A DNA stretch of 9,909 nt from AC-52 sp044870295. Lineage in GTDB: Bacteria; Actinomycetota; UBA4738. Shown here in pieces: positions 5,786 to 9,909 of this stretch. The notes beneath the pieces were generated by a model. That model saw only the letters and a list, made by a program, of their open reading frames with translations, ran no database searches and had not been told where the DNA came from. The DNA is taken from assembly GCA_044870295.1 (NCBI GenBank), contig JBIOYQ010000055.1, positions 1 to 9,909 on the forward strand, written 5' to 3'. The position numbers were made by a program, and so were the translations under genes. The stretch's first letter is position 1. Each line of letters opens with the position of its first letter.

Positions 5786-6510
5786 GGCTGGACCTCCTCG
5801 CCCTCGTCCCCGGCCTCATCGGGCTCGGACTCCGACGTCTCTCCCTCTTCGGTGTCCGACGGTTCCGGTTCGGGCTCCTCGAACACGGGGCCACGCTCAC
5901 CGGTCAGGGTGTCGAGGGCCTCCGAGGTGAACAGCACGTGGTCCGCGTAGAGCAGGTCGTAGGTGGACAGGTTGCCCGAGTAGTCCACCTTGACGTTGGT
6001 CAGGTTGGCGAAGGACTTCTCCACGGCCTCGTCCGGCCGGGCCAGCACCAACAGGACCAGCCCGTCCAGCTCGAGCGATCGGAGGAGACCCACCGCGTCC
6101 TTCGTCCGGGGACCGTCGAAGGCCAGACCGTGGACGATGGACAGCTTCCCGCTCTGGAGCGCGTCGGACAGGGCCGACCGGAGGGCGGCCTTCTTCATCT
6201 TCCGGTTGACCCGCATCTCGTAGGACCGCGGCTTCGGGCCGTGAGAGATCCCGCCTCCCACCCAGATGGGCGACCGGATCGAACCGTGCCTGGCCCGGCC
6301 GGTCCCCTTCTGGCGCCACGGCTTCTTGCCGCCGCCCGACACCTCACCGCGGGTCTTGGTCGACTGGGTCCCAGCCCGCTGGGCGGCCATGCCGGCCACC
6401 ACCACCTGGTGCATCACGGGCACGTTCACGGGGGCCTCGAACAGCTCCGCGGGCAGATCTCGCTGCCCCACGACCTCACCCGTCGCGTTCCGGACGTCGG
6501 CGGAGGGCAT
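5782..6510 (-). CDS. rplD: 50S ribosomal protein L4 with acidic C-terminal tail
   Basis: Residues 1-210 form a standard L4. The long loop that lines the exit tunnel is recognisable at QSTKTRGEVSGGGKKPWRQ and KGTGRARHGSIRSPIWVGGG (about 49-87), followed by RKMKKAALRSALSDAL (103-118), and the C-terminal globular part ends near EALDTLTGERGPVF. Residues 211-242 form an added tail with 16 Asp or Glu in 32 positions and no Lys or Arg. L4 helps initiate 50S assembly; in E. coli it also represses its own operon by acting on the S10 leader, but here no separate leader precedes rpsJ. The ATG overlaps the rplC stop as TGATG with AGAGG 8 nt upstream. The tail is in frame to a 4-nt overlap with rplW. Confidence 0.96.
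   Translation of the reverse strand: MPSADVRNATGEVVGQRDLPAELFEAPVNVPVMHQVVVAGMAAQRAGTQSTKTRGEVSGGGKKPWRQKGTGRARHGSIRSPIWVGGGISHGPKPRSYEMRVNRKMKKAALRSALSDALQSGKLSIVHGLAFDGPRTKDAVGLLRSLELDGLVLLVLARPDEAVEKSFANLTNVKVDYSGNLSTYDLLYADHVLFTSEALDTLTGERGPVFEEPEPEPSDTEEGETSESEPDEAGDEGEEVQP
5793..5798 (-). promoter_or_regulatory. Ribosome binding site of rplW inside the rplD tail
   Basis: AGGAGG lies 7 nt before the rplW GTG. It is read in rplD as the GAG GAG GTC codons (Glu-Glu-Val) just before the rplD stop, so the acidic L4 end and the rplW start signal share bases. Confidence 0.75.
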
Positions 6511-7172
6511 CAGTGGTGCCTCTTTCCGGTCTCGCCGGCCTTGATGCTGGACCGGACCATGACCAGGCTGCCGGTGGCGCCCGGGACGGCTCCCCGGAGG
6601 AGCAGCAGGTTCCGCTCCGGGTCGGACCCGACCACCTCCAGGTTCAGGACGGTCACCCGCTCGTTCCCCATCTGGCCGGCCATGCGGGTTCCCTTGAACA
6701 CCCGTGACGGCGTGGCGGAGGCCCCGATCGAGCCCGGCGACCGGTGCTTGCGCTCGGTGCCGTGGGAACCCCCCATACCGCCGAACCCGTGGCGCTTCAT
6801 GGGACCCGAGAACCCCTTGCCCTTCGACACCCCGATGACGTCGGTCTGCTCGCCCGGTTGGAAGATGTCGACGGTGATCTCCTGGCCGGGCGCGTAGTCG
6901 GAGGCGGCGTCGGTTCGCAGCTCGATCAGATGCCGCATGGGCTTCACCCCGGCCGCCTTGAAATGGCCTGTCGCCGGCTTGGTGGCCTTGCCCCGGCGGG
7001 CCTCGGCGTACGCCATCTGCACGGCCTCGTAGCCGTCTCGCTCCTTCGTCTTGACCTGGGTCACCACGCAGGGACCGGCCTGGATGACCGTCACCGGGAC
7101 GGCCTTCGAGTCGTCCGTGTAGATCTGCGTCATCCCGAGCTTGGTCCCCAGGATCCCCTTCGCCGCGGCCAT
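6510..7172 (-). CDS. rplC: 50S ribosomal protein L3
   Basis: The product has 220 residues, close to the family norm. KGILGTKLGMTQIYTDD (5-21) is the L3 N-terminal signature. VSKGKGFSGPMKRHGFGGM and GSHGTERKHRSPGSIGASATPSRVFKGTRMAGQMG (about 115-169) form the extension that reaches toward the peptidyl transferase centre. The position of E. coli Gln150, methylated by PrmB, is Ala151 here, as I recall for other actinobacteria. L3 is an assembly initiator that binds the 3' end of 23S rRNA. The ATG follows rpsJ by 13 nt; the Shine-Dalgarno is weak (AGGGGA, 5 nt upstream). Confidence 0.97.
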   Translation of the reverse strand: MAAAKGILGTKLGMTQIYTDDSKAVPVTVIQAGPCVVTQVKTKERDGYEAVQMAYAEARRGKATKPATGHFKAAGVKPMRHLIELRTDAASDYAPGQEITVDIFQPGEQTDVIGVSKGKGFSGPMKRHGFGGMGGSHGTERKHRSPGSIGASATPSRVFKGTRMAGQMGNERVTVLNLEVVGSDPERNLLLLRGAVPGATGSLVMVRSSIKAGETGKRHH

Positions 7173-7185
7173 GTCCGTCCCCTGC

Positions 7186-7494
7186 TCAGAGCTTGATCTC
7201 GATGTCGACGCCGGCCGACAGGTTGAGCCGCTGCAGCTCCTGCACGGTCTTGGACGTGGCGTCGAGGATGTCGATCAGCCGCTTGTGCGTGAGCATCTGG
7301 AAGTGCTCGCGGCTGTCCTTGTCCTTGTGGGGCGACCGGATGACCGTGAACAGGTTGCGCTCGGTGGGCAGCGGAACCGGGCCGACCACCTTGGCCCCGG
7401 TGCGGGTCACGTGGTCGACGATGTCCCGGGCGGCGGCGTCGAGGATCTCGTGGTCGTAGCCACGCAGCTTGATGCGGATCCTTGGCGCCGCCAT
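7186..7494 (-). CDS. rpsJ: 30S ribosomal protein S10 / transcription factor NusE
   Basis: This 102-residue protein has the S10 signatures RIRIKLRGYDHEILDAAARDIV (5-26), GPVPLPTERNLFTVIRSPHKDKDSREHF (38-65), MLTHKRLIDI and the end LSAGVDIEIKL. S10 is part of the 30S head and, as NusE, pairs with NusB in antitermination and with NusG in transcription-translation coupling. It normally opens the S10 operon, but only 40 nt separate it from the tuf stop and I see neither a terminator nor a promoter there, so read-through from str is likely. The ATG has GGAGG (7504-7508) with 9-nt spacing. Confidence 0.97.
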   Translation of the reverse strand: MAAPRIRIKLRGYDHEILDAAARDIVDHVTRTGAKVVGPVPLPTERNLFTVIRSPHKDKDSREHFQMLTHKRLIDILDATSKTVQELQRLNLSAGVDIEIKL

Positions 7495-7503
7495 CAGGAC
7501 CGA

Positions 7504-7508
7504 CCTCC
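7504..7508 (-). promoter_or_regulatory. Ribosome binding site of rpsJ
   Basis: GGAGG stands 9 nt before the rpsJ ATG. It is the only recognisable signal in the 40-nt tuf-rpsJ gap. There is no room for the long structured S10 leader known from E. coli. Confidence 0.7.
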
Positions 7509-7534
7509 ACCCGATCGAGCACAGCCTGCCTGCA

Positions 7535-8719
<1,185 letters not shown>

Positions 8720-8729
8720 CTCCCCTCTA

Positions 8730-8735
8730 CTCCTT
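8730..8735 (-). promoter_or_regulatory. Ribosome binding site of tuf
   Basis: AAGGAG stands 10 nt before the tuf ATG in the 35-nt gap after fusA. A second purine run (AGGGGAG) directly abuts the ATG and is too close to serve. The gap holds no T-rich terminator tract. Confidence 0.7.
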
Positions 8736-8754
8736 CCGGGACCCTCGCCCCGAT

Positions 8755-9909
8755 CTATTCACCTCTCACCCGCGCCACGATCTCCTTCGAGATCTGCGCC
8801 GGGACTTCCTGATATGCCTGCAACTGCATGGGTGTGTGCGAGGCCCGCCCCTGGGTCCGGGACCGCAGGTCCGTGGCGTAGCCGAACAGCTCGGCCAGTG
8901 GCACCAGGACCCGGATCACCCGAAGGCCGGACCGCTCGTCGATCTGCTCGATGCGGCCGCGCCGGGCGGTCACGTCGCCAAGGACCTCGCCCATGAACTC
9001 CTCGGGCGTCAGCACCTCGAACTCCATGACCGGCTCGAGCAGCACGGGATCGGCCTTGCGGGTGGCGTCCCGGAACGCCATCTGCCCGGCGATCTTGAAC
9101 GCGATCTCCGAGGAGTCCACCTCGTGGTACGACCCGTCGATCAGCGTGGCCCGGATGTCCACCATGGGGTAGCCGGCCAGGGTGCCGGACTCCATGGCCT
9201 CCTGGATGCCCTGGTCGACCGCGGGGATGTACTCGCGCGGGATGGTCCCGCCGACGATCTTGTTGACGAACTCGTACCCGCCTCCGGGGCCGGTCGGCTC
9301 GAGGTCGATCACCGCGTGCCCGTACTGGCCGCGGCCGCCGGTCTGGCGGATGTAGCGCGCCTCCACCTTGTGGACGGGCTTGCGGATGGTCTCGCGGTAG
9401 GCCACCTGAGGCTTTCCGACGTTCGCGCCCACGTTGAACTCCCGGGTCAGCCGGTCCACCAGCACCTCGAGGTGGAGCTCGCCCATCCCGGAGATGAGCG
9501 TCTGTCCGGTCTCGTCGTTGAACCGCACGACGAACGTGGGGTCCTCGTCGGCCAGCTTCTGCAGGGCCACCGAGAGCTTGTCCTGGTCGGCCTTGGTCTT
9601 CGGCTCGATGGCCACCGACACCACGGGGGTGGGGAACGTCATGGACTCGAGCACCACGGGAGCGGCGGGGTCGGTCAGCGTGTCCCCGGTGGTGGTGTGC
9701 TTGAGCCCCACCACCGCCACGATGTCGCCGGTGAACGCGGCCTCCTTGTCCTCCCGGTGGTTCGCGTGCATCTGGAGGATTCGGCCGATCCGCTCCTTGC
9801 GGTCGCGGGTGGAGTTCTCCACGTGCGCGCCCGCCCGCAGCGTCCCCGAGTACACCCGGATGTAGGTCAGCCGGCCCACGAAGGGGTCGGACATGATCTT
9901 GAAGGCCAG
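8755..9909 (-). CDS. fusA: Elongation factor G (EF-G), C-terminal part (cut by window edge)
   Basis: The last 384 residues of EF-G are visible, and the frame is open to the right edge (LAFKIMSDPFVGRLT, end of the region entering domain II). EF-G is the GTPase that drives translocation and, with ribosome recycling factor, subunit splitting. Numbered from the visible start, domain II ends near 85. Domain III holds KADQDKLSVALQKLADEDP and ISGMGELHLEV (139-149). Domain IV holds YIRQTGGRGQYGHA (186-199) and the tip loop DGSYHEVDSSE (258-268) with the conserved His. Domain V holds EPVMEFEVLTPEEFMGEVLGD and RRGRI. The conserved C-terminal YQEVP follows. The GTPase domain lies outside the window. It stops with TAG, 35 nt before tuf. 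Confidence 0.97.
   Translation of the reverse strand: MAFKIMSDPFVGRLTYIRVYSGTLRAGAHVENSTRDRKERIGRILQMHANHREDKEAAFTGDIVAVVGLKHTTTGDTLTDPAAPVVLESMTFPTPVVSVAIEPKTKADQDKLSVALQKLADEDPTFVVRFNDETGQTLISGMGELHLEVLVDRLTREFNVGANVGKPQVAYRETIRKPVHKVEARYIRQTGGRGQYGHAVIDLEPTGPGGGYEFVNKIVGGTIPREYIPAVDQGIQEAMESGTLAGYPMVDIRATLIDGSYHEVDSSEIAFKIAGQMAFRDATRKADPVLLEPVMEFEVLTPEEFMGEVLGDVTARRGRIEQIDERSGLRVIRVLVPLAELFGYATDLRSRTQGRASHTPMQLQAYQEVPAQISKEIVARVRGE

Noticed and set aside
8720..8754. Possible terminator or promoter between fusA and tuf (contains GGGTCCC)
   Set aside because: The palindrome has no loop or T-run and is too short. The gap is fully used by the tuf ribosome-binding site.

Overview
The window is one uninterrupted stretch of translation genes, all on the minus strand. 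It reads, in transcription order from the right edge to the left: 3' part of fusA, tuf, rpsJ, rplC, rplD, rplW, rplB, rpsS, rplV, rpsC, rplP, rpmC, rpsQ, rplN, rplX, rplE, rpsN, rpsH and the 5' end of rplF. This is the end of the str operon joined directly to the S10 operon and then to the spc operon. Both edges cut a gene (fusA at 9909, rplF at 1).

Base composition is strongly GC-rich, judged by eye. The proteins read as an Actinomycetota lineage: L5 carries the actinobacterial-looking stretch around residues 128-165, and S3, L3 and EF-Tu are of the same flavour. L24 keeps four cysteines, which the Streptomyces/Mycobacterium forms I remember lack. A deep-branching or uncultivated actinobacterial lineage is therefore more likely than a classical one. 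This placement is inference from remembered family sequences, not a search result.

Packing is extreme. The largest gaps are 40 nt (tuf-rpsJ), 35 nt (fusA-tuf) and 34 nt (rplE-rpsN). Several junctions overlap by 1, 4 or 17 nt, and rpsC-rplP abut exactly. I see no terminator hairpin and no convincing promoter in any gap, so co-transcription is the simplest reading. No stretch over 300 bases lacks a gene. The products are ribosome parts plus the two elongation factors: 30S proteins (S3, S8, S10, S14, S17, S19), 50S proteins (L2, L3, L4, L5, L6, L14, L16, L22, L23, L24, L29), EF-Tu, which delivers aminoacyl-tRNA, and EF-G, which drives translocation.

I found no novel system; this is core housekeeping DNA. 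The points worth a second look are small. EF-Tu has Lys in place of the Asn of its guanine-binding NKxD motif. L29 is about twice its usual length with an acidic tail, and L4 ends in a highly acidic tail. Glu-rich C-termini at three junctions double as the Shine-Dalgarno sequence of the next gene. L2 has Leu for the second His of its active-site-proximal loop. TAG stops are unexpectedly common (6 of 18) and TAA is nearly absent (1 of 18).
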